From assembly GCA_016871595.1 (NCBI GenBank), contig VHCY01000017.1, positions 1 through 32,606 of the forward strand: a DNA stretch of 32,606 nucleotides, written 5' to 3'. A program made the translations under genes and the position numbers. The notes under the pieces were generated by a model. The model was given only the letters and a program-made list of their open reading frames with translations. It had not been told where the DNA came from and did not search any database. Positions 32,507 to 32,606 of this stretch are shown in pieces (the stretch's first letter is position 1; every line of letters starts with the position of its first letter). This stretch comes from Verrucomicrobiota bacterium. GTDB taxonomy: Bacteria; Verrucomicrobiota; Verrucomicrobiia; Opitutales; Opitutaceae.

Positions 32507-32606
32507 TCAGCGGCCGAGGCTGGCGCGCAGGCTCGCGAGTTGGCCGGCGCTGCCGAGCAGCTGGTTCCGGCTGCCGATGAACTTGGCGTACTCGTCGATG
32601 AAGACC
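32507..32606 (-). CDS. Partial unidentified CDS (C-terminal 32 residues)
   Basis: The last 32 codons of a minus-strand gene run in from the window edge and end in TGA at 32507-32509. The visible residues are a Leu/Ala/Ser-rich, probably helical end (VFIDEYAKFIGSRN then QLLGSAGQLASLRASLGR). Codon use matches neighbouring genes. It is too short for identification. The 37-bp gap to the PQQ-like gene on the same strand suggests possible co-transcription. Confidence 0.5.
   Translation of the reverse strand, partial: VFIDEYAKFIGSRNQLLGSAGQLASLRASLGR

Overview
The window is a dense, very GC-rich (roughly 70%) bacterial chromosome segment. No gene-free stretch exceeds about 140 bp, and I see no rRNA, tRNA, CRISPR array or insertion sequence. 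The gene mix suggests a free-living member of the Verrucomicrobiota, most likely near Opitutaceae: secreted sulfatases, NHL/Ig-repeat surface proteins ending in a tandem module I associate with Opitutus-type genomes, PQQ-like propellers, a large secreted PIG-L protein beside an SSS symporter, and type IV pilus genes. This placement is inference from gene content, not a computed phylogeny.

Region 1 (1-5790, plus strand) is a type IV pilus motor block: the C-terminal part of a PilB/GspE-type ATPase, then pilT, a second complete pilB-type ATPase and pilC, with gaps of 4-13 bp. A xylose-isomerase-like TIM-barrel enzyme follows 4 bp after pilC. Region 2 (5769-7287, minus strand) holds a D-Ala-D-Ala carboxypeptidase gene and coaD. 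Region 3 (7423-10056, plus) encodes an 877-residue secreted protein with six NHL repeats, three Ig-like domains and two copies of a C-terminal module.

Region 4 (10127-17067, plus) is the most interesting. It is a tightly coupled run: a large secreted PIG-L deacetylase-like protein, a 54-residue membrane microprotein, an SSS sodium:solute symporter, a very short BshC-like protein (254 residues against about 540 in the classical enzyme), a BshB-type deacetylase and a clear BshA glycosyltransferase. This reads as a bacillithiol-type thiol biosynthesis operon with a miniaturised last-step enzyme, fused to a possible transport/salvage arm. Region 5 (17136-21780, plus) has an FmdB-type zinc ribbon protein, two proteins I cannot name (one resembling a metalloprotease that lost its active site), the lipid II flippase MurJ and an SBF-like transporter. 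A nitroreductase follows at 21835.

Region 6 (22521-25813, minus) encodes two secreted sulfatases and a small membrane protein. A large secreted alpha/beta hydrolase gene diverges from it (25922-28084). Region 7 (28098-30229, minus) couples a sigma-54-type response regulator lacking a recognisable DNA-binding domain to the nucleotide-pool enzyme RdgB. Region 8 has a site-2-type membrane protease (plus), a PQQ-like propeller protein (minus) and the last 32 codons of an unidentified minus-strand gene.

Across the whole window the tetranucleotide CATG is very rare, and pyrimidine-ending codons before internal Met codons are mostly switched from C to T. This looks like selection against CATG.
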